A DNA stretch of 64,000 nt from Falsihalocynthiibacter halioticoli (GTDB lineage Bacteria > Pseudomonadota > Alphaproteobacteria > Rhodobacterales > Rhodobacteraceae): assembly GCF_025802015.1 (NCBI RefSeq), contig NZ_JAOYFC010000002.1, positions 620,001-684,000 on the forward strand, in the 5' to 3' direction. Within the stretch, counting starts at the first letter, position 1, and every line of letters begins with the position of its first letter. A model generated the notes under the pieces. It was not told the DNA's origin. It saw nothing but the letters and a program-made list of their open reading frames with translations, and did no database searches. The position numbers were made by a program, and so were the translations under genes. Positions 43,449 through 50,609 of this stretch are shown in pieces.

Positions 43449-43660
43449 TGCAAAACCTCCGCGCTGTCTGTGATGAAAAACTCTTCTGGCAGCCCGTTCA
43501 GGCATGTGCCGTCACGATTGGTCAAACCGATTGCTGAGCCGTTACGTGTGAATGTGATGAGGTACTTCTCGAGGCAATCACGCGTTACGACATACCCGAC
43601 GTTCATCCCGTGAACGCGGTTGCCCGCGTCCACTGCTGTTTTGATCTCGGCCAAGGTCAT
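43445..43660 (-). CDS. Small conserved element protein (second of three)
   Basis: 71 aa: MTLAEIKTAVDAGNRVHGMN, VTRDCLEKYLITF and GLPEEFFITDSAEVL. It ends and begins with 4-base overlaps with its neighbours, so it is translationally coupled in the ardC-led operon. No known domain recognised. Confidence 0.65.
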   Translation of the reverse strand: MTLAEIKTAVDAGNRVHGMNVGYVVTRDCLEKYLITFTRNGSAIGLTNRDGTCLNGLPEEFFITDSAEVLQ

Positions 43661-43860
43661 CGCAACGCCTCCTCGAGGATCGCGAGGGCTCCCAGACAGT
43701 CGTCAATGGACTGCTGATCTTCGCCTTCCAGATCGTTTCGCTCCAGCCGGTTCAATACCGTGTAGAGCGTCGCGCGCGCCTCACCGGCGGCGCTCCGAAG
43801 GCTCACGGGATCCTCCAGACGCGCGGTCGAGAAATCATCGCTGTGATAATCAGGGATCAT
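43657..43860 (-). CDS. Small conserved element protein (third of three)
   Basis: 67 aa, acidic and helical (AAGEARATLYTVLNRLERNDLEGEDQQSIDDCLGALAILEEAL after the leader). No known domain. It overlaps the ardC-like gene by 4 bases and the second small gene by 4 bases. Possibly an antirestriction or DNA-mimic helper, judged only by acidity and position. Confidence 0.6.
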   Translation of the reverse strand: MIPDYHSDDFSTARLEDPVSLRSAAGEARATLYTVLNRLERNDLEGEDQQSIDDCLGALAILEEALR

Positions 43861-44735
43861 GCTGCCACCTCCTTGCTTTGACCTGCTGCGTGCAAAACAA
43901 AGTCGGCCGCCTTCTGCGCCTCAGACGCCGCACGAAAAATCGCCCGCTTGTCTTCTTTGAGGGCCGTCAGCCAACCCTCGACATAGGCTGCGCTTTGGCC
44001 AAACTCCGGCGCAACGCCGATTTGTGCCCCCAGAAAACAGGCTCCGATCTCGGCCACTAATTCTTCGAAAGCATAGGCCTCACGGTTCGCAAATTTCTTG
44101 ATCCGCTCCAGCCGCTTTTCGTTGCCAGTCCAATGGATCACCTCATGGGCCATAGTCCCATAATAGCCTGCCGCATTGTGAAACGTGGCAATCGGCGGCA
44201 TGTGGATGTGATCTTTGGCGGGGCTGTAATAGGCGCGCGGGTCGTCGCTGGTGAGGATCTCCGCCCCTGTCCGGCTGAAAAACGCCTCAAGCTCTGGATC
44301 TTCCGCCGTCCCAAGGTCGCGCGGCGCTTCGGGCCGGATGTAGTAATCCTCCGGCAATCCCTCGATCTGATCCGCATTGAAAACGCGATAGGCGCGCGCA
44401 TAGGGCAGCTCTTCCTCGATGCCCAACTCGTTCTCTCGGGTGAAGGTCCCGTATTTGACCACGGTCGACGACGTTTCACCCTTGCGGACCTGACCACCCA
44501 GCTCCTGCGCCTGTTTGTAGGTCATCCAGCGGCTGGACACATAGCCATGCTTGGCCGCCATGACCCAGAGCATCAGGATGTTGATCCCGCGATACTCCTC
44601 CCCGTTGTGCCGTGTCGGCAAGGCAATGCCGGACGCGCTCCCTGTCCACGGCTTGCGCCATGGCGGCGTGCCTGCCTCGATCTCTGCAATAATGGTTTCG
44701 GTGACATGGGCATAAACATCAAACTTCGGTGCCAT
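43857..44735 (-). CDS. ardC: ArdC-like antirestriction protein (ssDNA-binding, zincin)
   Basis: 292 aa. N-terminal ArdC-type ssDNA-binding domain (DVYAHVTETIIAEIEAGTPPWRKPW, YRGINILMLW, WMTYKQAQELGGQVRKGE) and a C-terminal metallopeptidase-like domain with the zinc motif HEVIHWTGNEKRL (about residues 196-208) and the glutamate of FEELVAEIGACFL. ArdC proteins protect incoming single strands from restriction after conjugation. It heads the four-gene accessory operon of the element. Confidence 0.92.
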   Translation of the reverse strand: MAPKFDVYAHVTETIIAEIEAGTPPWRKPWTGSASGIALPTRHNGEEYRGINILMLWVMAAKHGYVSSRWMTYKQAQELGGQVRKGETSSTVVKYGTFTRENELGIEEELPYARAYRVFNADQIEGLPEDYYIRPEAPRDLGTAEDPELEAFFSRTGAEILTSDDPRAYYSPAKDHIHMPPIATFHNAAGYYGTMAHEVIHWTGNEKRLERIKKFANREAYAFEELVAEIGACFLGAQIGVAPEFGQSAAYVEGWLTALKEDKRAIFRAASEAQKAADFVLHAAGQSKEVAA

Positions 44736-45253
44736 TTGTGGCCTCCTTGATCAAAGTGACGCGGGTGAGGCTTCGCGCCCCCTTCCGCCGATGGGCTGCG
44801 CCTCGGCCACCTGATCTGACCGAATACGCATGTATTCGGCGGAACAGAGTGGGAGAGGGCAAAGCCCGACCCACGGCCCTGAACGGGGCTGTCAATCGGC
44901 CACATTTGCGAAGAAAATGTCTGCGCCAAAATCAGACGCCAATTTGCCCCGCGAGGAATGGCTCGCCCGCGAGACAGGGGAAATTGGTGGCTGCTTTTGG
45001 GGATGGACTAAGGTTGACCGCCACGGTCAGGGATGTTGGGCGGACCAAGTCAGAAGAAAGATGCCTGGATTGGGGTGATCGGGCCAAAGGCCCGTTGAGC
45101 CCCTGTTCAGTCGATTGGAATTTGTCGCCCGCGCACCAAAGCGCGGGCTCGTTTCCATATTCGGGAAGATATTTTTTCAGACCGTCGGAAAGAACGAAAC
45201 TCGGTAGGTAGGAGCCTTTCATGCTGAACCACCTGAAGCCGACATTGAAACTT
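44736..45253. other. Noncoding stretch upstream of ardC
   Basis: About 520 bases without a supported gene. It should contain the promoter of the ardC operon near 44740-44850. A junction that cut the gene whose 3' end survives at 45254-45422 lies near 45240. Confidence 0.4.
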
Positions 45254-45422
45254 CTTCGAAAACGAATATTTCGTTGCGCTGCCGCATGTCCGCTTGGAGC
45301 CCAATGTGTTCGATGCTGCGGCTGGTACGGATGTCCGCTTTGACTTCACCAAGACGGTCGAGCAGACTGTTATCGAAAACCGACCCACACCCTATGAACG
45401 CAATACTTATGAGGGACGATGA
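45254..45422 (+). pseudogene. 3' remnant of an unidentified gene
   Basis: An open frame without start reads FFENEYFVALPHVRLEPN and ends ENRPTPYERNTYEGR, stop at 45420-45422. The stop overlaps the ATG of the next gene (ATGA), typical of coupled operon genes, so a complete upstream partner once existed and was cut by an insertion or deletion near 45240. I do not recognise the family. Confidence 0.5.
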
Positions 45423-46192
45423 TACTTAGATTTAAGCATCTTCTGTTTTCAGTTTTTCTTTTGAACGCCGTTCAGGCGTTTGCCCACGCACCCTACTACA
45501 CACAAGTGGAAAAACTTGAGTTGCAAGATGGTGAAATCGTATCATTGAAGCTCTTACACGGTGACGGCATCATCGCAGGTGATCCGGTAAGGGCAATCGT
45601 CGTAGATAGCGACTTGAGGGTTCGGGCTGTTTCCCCTTTGGCATTGAAGCTACATATTTTTTGCGAGCAACAAGATGGCATTCGGCGTTGCCGCGTCTAT
45701 GACACTGTCACAGCCGCTGTATATCGACTTGATCCTTCAAGTTGGGCCTTGGGGCCAGTAATTGAAGAGCTGGGCAAACCTTTGCGTACCGCCTATCCTG
45801 AAGACATGGGGCAAAATTTTGGGTTTGCGCAGCGCCCCGCGACCCTTTTGGAGATCATCCGGTTTGAGGGTGATAAGGTCATCTCATTTCCTATCATGGC
45901 AGGCCTTTCTTTGATTTGGTGGACTTTGACAGCGTTGCTCTACACCCCTCTGGCTTGGCGACTTTATCTCAACAAGGGCCGCCTACAGCCGTCGAACCTG
46001 TCGTCAGTGCTGTTGATCCTACTGCGCTTGGGGGGAGTTGCTGGCTTTCTGTCCATTGCATTAGTCGGCTGGGCTTGGGAACCATATTCGATCTATTATG
46101 CAAGTTTCTTTGCCTTACTAGGTCTCATAGTCGCGCTTTTTCTCAGCCGACCTAAACGCAATTTGCCCAAAAGCGGTCATCTGGTTGGATGA
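45419..46192 (+). CDS. Hypothetical membrane protein with periplasmic domain
   Basis: 257 aa. Signal peptide (LLFSVFLLNAVQAFAHA), then a periplasmic part starting HAPYYTQVEKLELQDGEIVSLKLLHGDG with two cysteines (CEQQDGIRRC), and three hydrophobic helices at the C-terminus (about 162-182, 198-225, 228-245). Not a family I know. Its start overlaps the stop of the truncated gene before it, so it has probably lost its partner and perhaps its promoter. Confidence 0.65.
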   Translation: MILRFKHLLFSVFLLNAVQAFAHAPYYTQVEKLELQDGEIVSLKLLHGDGIIAGDPVRAIVVDSDLRVRAVSPLALKLHIFCEQQDGIRRCRVYDTVTAAVYRLDPSSWALGPVIEELGKPLRTAYPEDMGQNFGFAQRPATLLEIIRFEGDKVISFPIMAGLSLIWWTLTALLYTPLAWRLYLNKGRLQPSNLSSVLLILLRLGGVAGFLSIALVGWAWEPYSIYYASFFALLGLIVALFLSRPKRNLPKSGHLVG

Positions 46193-46376
46193 AACCAACG
46201 ACAGCAAAGTCCGCAGAGCACCAGTTCCCCCAACTGCCGATTTTGCACTTGCAGCGAAGGTCCGGTCTGAGGAGTTGCACCGATGCGATATCGGATACTT
46301 GTTGAAGTCCAATTGGCAGCGATCCACACTCAGTTTCGGGCTTATCCGGGGCGGAAAACCCGCCCCGGCGCACCGG

Positions 46377-46574
46377 TCACTCGGTAACCGGATCGTCATC
46401 GCGGCGTGGGAAGGCGACCATATCGACGTCGGGGAACATGCTGTGTTTGACATTGATCGAGGTGATGTTGCCGCTGTCGTCGGTGTTGACGAAGAGAACG
46501 CCGCAGCGGTCCCAAAAGTTCTTGCCATCTTTTTCGCCGGATTTGACGTTCAGTTTCAGAGTTTGAGTAGCCAT
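46377..46574 (-). CDS. Small plasmid-type hypothetical protein
   Basis: 65 aa: MATQTLKLNVKSGEKDGKNFWDRCGVLFVNTDD and VKHSMFPDVDMVAFPRRDDD. The series of strands and the phrase KNFWDRCGVLFVN resemble small single-strand-binding-like proteins common on Rhodobacterales plasmids, though I would not name it. Purine-rich sequence precedes the ATG. Confidence 0.6.
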   Translation of the reverse strand: MATQTLKLNVKSGEKDGKNFWDRCGVLFVNTDDSGNITSINVKHSMFPDVDMVAFPRRDDDPVTE

Positions 46575-46795
46575 TTTTTGATCCTCACTTTGAGTGTTTC
46601 GATGAACATGACCAAAGCGGGTACCGAGGGAATGTCAGCGGGAAAGTTGCCTCGCGAGGAATGCGCTGGCGCAGGGGAATTTTGTCGTTGAAGTGGGGCT
46701 TGCACCGCGTCCTTCACGGCCTGCCCGCTTATGTTCAGCAATCAGAAACACCGCGTTAAGGATCGGCCATGGCACAAGCAAACTGACTGATCGCG

Positions 46796-47125
46796 TCATA
46801 CCGCACCAAGAAGACGATGGGTTTTGGCAAACCGATGAGGCGTCGACGGCCGCAACGCCGCGGCAACAGACTTTTCAAAAATGCCATCAAACTCTGAAGA
46901 CATGCCCTTGCTGCACTTTTCGACCATGATCTCTACGTCTAACGCAGCCAAGAACGCGAAGACTGTGTCTAGTTTGGGGCCGCGCCTTCCAGCCTCGGCT
47001 TTTGAGATGGTTTCCCGCCAAACACCGCTGCGCGTTGCGAGTTAAGCCTGCGTCCAGTTCTTCTCTCGACGAGCCTGGCGGATTGCATGGCCAAGGTTTT
47101 TGGGAGTGCGAACAAGGTTCTGCAA
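46796..47125 (-). pseudogene. HipB-like XRE regulator gene with a nonsense codon
   Basis: A TTG at 47125 behind GGAG starts QNLVRTPKNLGHAIRQARRE, KNWTQA, then TAA (47042-47044), then LATRSGVWRETISKAEAG, RRGPKLDTVFAFLAALDVEI and on to a stop at 46796. The two halves together form one HTH protein of the HipB/antitoxin type (WTQAQLATRSG is the expected continuation, so CAA has become TAA). It has two 18-bp operator palindromes in front. No hipA-like partner is next to it. A suppressor or re-initiation could still give a partial product. Confidence 0.72.
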
Positions 47126-47145
47126 ATCCGTTCTCCTGCCGTGAT

Positions 47146-47190
47146 TATGATACTCAGATCATAAACCTCAATTATGATCGTTAGATCATA
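47146..47190 (-). promoter_or_regulatory. Twin operators upstream of the HipB-like gene
   Basis: TATGATACTCAGATCATA (47146-47163) and TATGATCGTTAGATCATA (47173-47190) are two 18-bp inverted repeats whose starts are 27 bases apart. They lie 21 to 65 bases upstream of the TTG. This is how HipB-type antitoxins bind their own promoter. Confidence 0.65.
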
Positions 47191-47215
47191 CGTCAAGTGG
47201 CCTAACTCCTAGCCG

Positions 47216-47260
47216 TTTACGCTATAGCGTAAATTCACGCAGTTTTCGCTGTAGCGTAAA
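47216..47260. promoter_or_regulatory. Second pair of 18-bp palindromes before abiE
   Basis: TTTACGCTATAGCGTAAA (47216-47233, perfect) and TTTTCGCTGTAGCGTAAA (47243-47260, imperfect). Their starts are again 27 bases apart with a 9-base gap, like the pair at 47146-47190, but the sequence is different. They lie 120-165 bases upstream of the AbiEi gene. Confidence 0.6.
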
Positions 47261-47332
47261 TTTGACACCGCCATACTACCTCACGCTTTCATCCCTGCCG
47301 CACGGACCTAATCTGTCGCTTTCAACAGCTCA

Positions 47333-47364
47333 TTGACTTTCAGAAAAACATACCCTATTTTCTG
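47333..47364 (+). promoter_or_regulatory. Promoter and operator of the abiE pair
   Basis: TTGACT (47333-47338), 17-base spacer, TATTTT (47356-47361). The inverted repeat CAGAAAA (47341-47347) / TTTTCTG (47358-47364) covers the -10, a natural repressor site for the AbiEi antitoxin. A ribosome site AAGGAG follows before the ATG at 47380. Confidence 0.6.
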
Positions 47365-47379
47365 ACAAGGAGTTCAAGC

Positions 47380-47976
47380 ATGATTACGTCGAATATCAAG
47401 CAACGCATCATCGGAAAGGGACGCGGGGCAATCTTTGCACCGGCTGACTTTCTTGATATCGGGTCCCGCGCAAGCGTGGACCAAGCTTTGTCGCGTCTGG
47501 CCGATCTGGGCGTGATCAGACGGCTGACACGGGGTCTATATGACTACCCAAAGAAGAGCCCGCGCTTCGGGTTTCTGTCGCCATCCGCAGATGACATCGC
47601 AAAGGCCGTCGCCCGTAAGGACGGTCAAATTCTGCAACCGTCGCCATCAATGGCCGCCAACCGGTTGGGCATCTCAACTCAGGTGCCTTCCAAGCCTACC
47701 TACATGACAGACGGCCCTACGCGGACCAAAAAAGTTGGACGGCAAGTCATCCAATTCCAGAACGCGTCCTCCAAGACGCTCGTCGGCGCAGGCCATAAGA
47801 CTGGGATTGTCTTCCAGGCATTGCGTTACATTGGCAAGGATCGTGTAGACAGCCAAATAGTCGACCAGCTTGCTCGCACACTGGATGACAAGGACCGGAT
47901 GCTGCTGGCAAAGCAAAGCAGGCATGTCCCTGCTTGGATGCACCCTATCGTGCAACAGATTGTTGCGCACGCATAA
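47380..47976 (+). CDS. AbiEi/DUF6088-family antitoxin
   Basis: 198 aa. The N-terminal winged helix (GRGAIFAPADFLDIGSRASVDQALSRLADLGVIRRLTRGLYDYP, in parts) and the C-terminal domain follow the type IV antitoxin pattern (AbiEi, DUF6088). The YDYPKK motif at the wing end is typical. It should repress its own promoter and counter the downstream nucleotidyltransferase. The toxin ATG is 2 bases after the stop. Confidence 0.85.
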   Translation: MITSNIKQRIIGKGRGAIFAPADFLDIGSRASVDQALSRLADLGVIRRLTRGLYDYPKKSPRFGFLSPSADDIAKAVARKDGQILQPSPSMAANRLGISTQVPSKPTYMTDGPTRTKKVGRQVIQFQNASSKTLVGAGHKTGIVFQALRYIGKDRVDSQIVDQLARTLDDKDRMLLAKQSRHVPAWMHPIVQQIVAHA

Positions 47977-47978
47977 GT

Positions 47979-48986
47979 ATGGAACAGTTCGCCAACGACG
48001 CACCCGAACTCAGAGACGAGGCCTTTCAAGAAACTGCAGCGCAGCTTGGAATGTCAAAGGCAATCATCGAAAAAGACTTCTGGGTTTGCTGGTCGCTCAA
48101 ACAGCTTTTCGCATTGCCAGTCTTTGGCGAACAAATGATTTTCAAAGGCGGGACATCCCTCTCAAAAGCCTATGACGTCATCCACCGGTTCTCTGAAGAT
48201 GTGGACCTCTCGCTCGATCGAGAACGGCTTGGTTTTGTCGGAGATCGTGACCCAGAAGGTCCTGATCTGTCAGGTAAGAAGCAAAAGAAATTGCTTCAAG
48301 AATTGCAGGAGGTGGCGGAAGATGCCGTCGGCGGCCAGCTGTTGGCTGAGATCCAAACAGCGTTTGACGCCAACTTAGAACAGGAGTTCACGCTATCGGT
48401 CGACCCAAATGATGCGCAGACCATTCTCTTCGAATATCCCTCGATGGCTGAGAGTACTGCCGGGTACGTCCAACCAATTGTGCGTTTTGAATTTGGTGCG
48501 CGCGGCGTACAACTTCCAGCCGAGCAAATCGACATTGCACCATACTTGCATCAGGCGTTCCCCGATCTTCTGACTGACGGTCAGGTCGGCGTGAAAGTAT
48601 TGGGCGTCGAGCGCACGTTCTGGGAAAAAGCCACCATTTTGCACATGCTCTACCATCAGGATGCCGCCAAGCCTCTCGCGGATCGAATGTCGCGCCACTA
48701 CTACGATATGGCGCAGCTGATTGGGCACGAGGCCAAGGATCGCGCGCTCCAAAGTCTCGATTTGCTGACACAAGTGGCACATCATAAATCGGTCTTTTTC
48801 AAATCTGCCAAAGCGAACTACGAAGGTGCCAAACCTGGCTCCCTTCGCCTGACACCGAACGACAGTCTCACCGCTGCGCTTCGAAAAGACTATGCGGGCA
48901 TGCGGGAAATGATCATCGGTGACGTGCCCGCCTTCGATGAAATTCTGGCAAAAATCGAGACCTTCGAGGCTGAAATCAACAGCTGA
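47979..48986 (+). CDS. AbiEii-family nucleotidyltransferase toxin
   Basis: 335 aa from the ATG at 47979 (MEQFANDAPELRDEAF). The nucleotidyltransferase motif is FKGGTSLSKAYDVIHRFSEDVDLSL (read in two parts: GGTS and SEDVDL), with VKVLGVERTFWEKATILHM and a late lysine-rich helix, as in AbiEii/AbiGii toxins. Such toxins transfer nucleotides to tRNA or GTP and stop growth; they give phage abortive infection and stabilise mobile elements. Confidence 0.88.
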   Translation: MEQFANDAPELRDEAFQETAAQLGMSKAIIEKDFWVCWSLKQLFALPVFGEQMIFKGGTSLSKAYDVIHRFSEDVDLSLDRERLGFVGDRDPEGPDLSGKKQKKLLQELQEVAEDAVGGQLLAEIQTAFDANLEQEFTLSVDPNDAQTILFEYPSMAESTAGYVQPIVRFEFGARGVQLPAEQIDIAPYLHQAFPDLLTDGQVGVKVLGVERTFWEKATILHMLYHQDAAKPLADRMSRHYYDMAQLIGHEAKDRALQSLDLLTQVAHHKSVFFKSAKANYEGAKPGSLRLTPNDSLTAALRKDYAGMREMIIGDVPAFDEILAKIETFEAEINS

Positions 48987-49060
48987 CCCCGTTGCCCGAT
49001 TGCTCGTCGTGCTTCTCAAGGCCTGCAGAGCGAGAACCGCTCTTTTCAGAACAACCCTCG

Positions 49061-49924
49061 TCACGCCTGCAGCCCCGCCGCGCGGACCTGATCAGGCGTC
49101 ACCAGCTTCGAGGTTATCAAGCCCTCGATTTGCCGGTTGGTAATATGGCGGCACAGGGGATGGCGCTCGTGGATCCACTCGGCGAGGCTGGCGCGGCCTT
49201 TGGCTTCGGCCTCTCGCGCCTTCACGCGGTCAGCCTGTATCTGAGCGAGCCCCTTCTCCCAACGCCGCATTTTGAACCAGTTGTCCGAAAAACAGACCTT
49301 GGTGCGCGTGTAGCCCTCGCTCTCCTTCGCGTAGGCTTTGACCGCCTGCAGCAGGTCGTCGGGCTTCACACCGGCCTTCACGGCCGCTGCAATCAGACGC
49401 AGACTGGTCCGCTGGTCTCGGATCCTGTCCTTGGGATACGCGGCTAGGATCTTCTCAGATTCAAGATCTTCAACCTCCTCCACCGCCTCGCGCCTGCGCG
49501 TAGGTGGTTTATGGATGGTTTTAGGATGGTTTGGGGTCCACCGTGAACCCCGTACCCCGTTCACCGTGGACCCGGTACCGGGTTCAGGCTGGACGGGGTT
49601 CACAGTGACCCCCGTCTCAATGTCGGGCTCGGCCGTGGGTTCGAGCGCGGCCACGCGCTCCAGAACGATGCGGTAAATGACAGTGTAACCGTTCTTGCAG
49701 TGCCGCCGCCCCGTCTCGATCAAAATGCCTTCGCGCAGGAAATCGATGATGGTGCGCTTCACCGTGCTCTCGCTAAGCTCTGTGTGGCGCTGGATCGTCC
49801 CTTTAGAGCACCAGATGCCTGAGCCGTCATCGCTTGCCTTATCCGCCAGGAACATAATGATCTGCTTGCGCGCGGCGCTGCCAAAGCGGCGCTCGGCGCA
49901 TTCGTTTGCGATGCGCCAGCTCAT
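49061..49924 (-). CDS. Winged-helix protein of plasmid replication type
   Basis: 287 aa. The N-terminal domain (FGSAARKQIIMFLADKASDDG, CSKGTIQRHTELSESTVKRTI, FLREGILIETGR) is a helix-turn-helix of the HTH_36 type common in replication and accessory proteins of mobile elements. The centre is proline-rich with a run of RRR (KPPTRRREAVEEVEDLE), and the C-terminus is helical with basic residues. It may bind the element's origin or regulate excision; no integrase motif is seen. It is the last gene before the tRNA-Cys fragment. Confidence 0.7.
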   Translation of the reverse strand: MSWRIANECAERRFGSAARKQIIMFLADKASDDGSGIWCSKGTIQRHTELSESTVKRTIIDFLREGILIETGRRHCKNGYTVIYRIVLERVAALEPTAEPDIETGVTVNPVQPEPGTGSTVNGVRGSRWTPNHPKTIHKPPTRRREAVEEVEDLESEKILAAYPKDRIRDQRTSLRLIAAAVKAGVKPDDLLQAVKAYAKESEGYTRTKVCFSDNWFKMRRWEKGLAQIQADRVKAREAEAKGRASLAEWIHERHPLCRHITNRQIEGLITSKLVTPDQVRAAGLQA

Positions 49925-50159
49925 GATCTCACCGCCAATTGGGTTGAGATCAGACCGGAAATGCCGTAGGTATTGGGACGGAAATATTCTTCTATGCCGT
50001 TGAGGTGGGTGGCCGCCCCCTCAGCGGTTTTTCTTTGCCTTTTTGCCAGAGGAAAAGCCGATGAAAAACCGTTTACTTGGGCCTCGTAACCTATTGAAAA
50101 GTGACCCTGAACGAAACAAGTCCGTTTACAATTTTTCCCTTTAAAATCAACAAAATTTT
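49925..50159. other. Element-end region with inverted repeat
   Basis: No gene. CGGTTTTTC (50025-50033) and GAAAAACCG (50063-50071) form a 9-bp inverted repeat about 90 bases from the tRNA-Cys fragment, where recombinase or excisionase arm sites would lie. An AT-rich stretch (TTTCCCTTTAAAATCAACA) borders the att core. Confidence 0.45.
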
Positions 50160-50208
50160 CCGGATTGCAAATCCGTGTACACCGGTTCGATTCCGGTACT
50201 CGCCTCCA
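50160..50208 (+). other. tRNA-Cys 3' fragment, likely attR
   Basis: The sequence reads as the anticodon arm (CGGATTGCAAATCCG, anticodon GCA), variable loop, T arm ACCGGTTCGATTCCGGT, acceptor strand ACTCGCC, T and encoded CCA. The 5' acceptor strand (expected GGCGAGT) and D arm are missing upstream, so it is not a functional tRNA. Such 3' copies are left at the far end of elements that integrate in tRNA genes. Confidence 0.82.
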
Positions 50209-50403
50209 AGCTTCATCTGAATGTGATCGCGCGGTTGTTTTGCCGCAAACGCTCAATCGTTTCGCAAGTTCTTTGTCCAAAATTTATTGCAAACTTTAAG
50301 CCTCACCTACATTCACGCGAAGTGCCCTGAACCACGCTGGTTGCGGCCTTTCAAAATGCACGCTCACAGAAACCTTCCCAGAATTTAGAGACAAACACGC
50401 CGC
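50209..50403. other. Noncoding region right of the att fragment
   Basis: About 195 bases with no gene, between the tRNA fragment and the promoter of the sugar transporter operon. It is probably the native DNA downstream of tRNA-Cys. Confidence 0.4.
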
Positions 50404-50442
50404 TTGACAGATACCCTCAAATTGCACGATGTTCACGTGAAC
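50404..50442 (+). promoter_or_regulatory. Promoter and palindromic operator of the sugar ABC operon
   Basis: TTGACA (50404-50409) stands upstream of the perfect palindrome GTTCACGTGAAC (50431-50442). The -10 would lie at about 50427-50432 and is weak (CGATGT). A 12-bp palindrome just after a promoter suits a LacI-type sugar repressor, but no such regulator is adjacent. Confidence 0.45.
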
Positions 50443-50609
50443 AGAGGAGTGTTCCGATTCGGGAAACGATCAAAAGAGCCGTTCTGCGTGCAGTTCGGCA
50501 ACGGGAGAGGTTTGCTTCAAAAGCAGTCATTCCACCTGAGATCGCGCCGAATCCGAAACAGTCCCGAGTTGTTTTATTGCGGCACCGCCGCACCAACGGA
50601 GGAGAAAAA

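Larger units (their letters stand above)
15482..50208. mobile_element. Right part of a putative integrative conjugative element
   Basis: A complete VirB operon (15817-26380), VirD4/relaxase/MobC (38737-42992), ArdC, a toxin-antitoxin pair and cargo end at a 3' tRNA-Cys fragment (50160-50208). The geometry (fragment on the plus strand, transfer genes to its left, metabolic genes to its right) fits attR of an element integrated at the 3' end of tRNA-Cys. No integrase or intact tRNA is in the window, so the left end is not defined; it could lie inside or before the metal island. A plasmid integrated by another route is the alternative. Confidence 0.5.

Noticed and set aside
44729..45211. 160-aa plus-strand frame upstream of ardC
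   Set aside because: Arg/Pro-rich without any recognisable domain, overlapping the promoter region of the ardC operon.
46185..46691. 168-aa plus-strand frame opposite the 65-aa gene
   Set aside because: Its codons look like the shadow of 46377-46574 and the adjoining noncoding DNA; composition is not protein-like.
49061..49924. Reading this gene as an integrase for the tRNA-Cys site
   Set aside because: It has a winged-helix start and no tyrosine-recombinase R-H-R-Y or serine-recombinase signature.
50160..50208. Calling a functional tRNA-Cys
   Set aside because: The 5' acceptor strand and the D arm are absent; only the 3' part from the anticodon arm is present.
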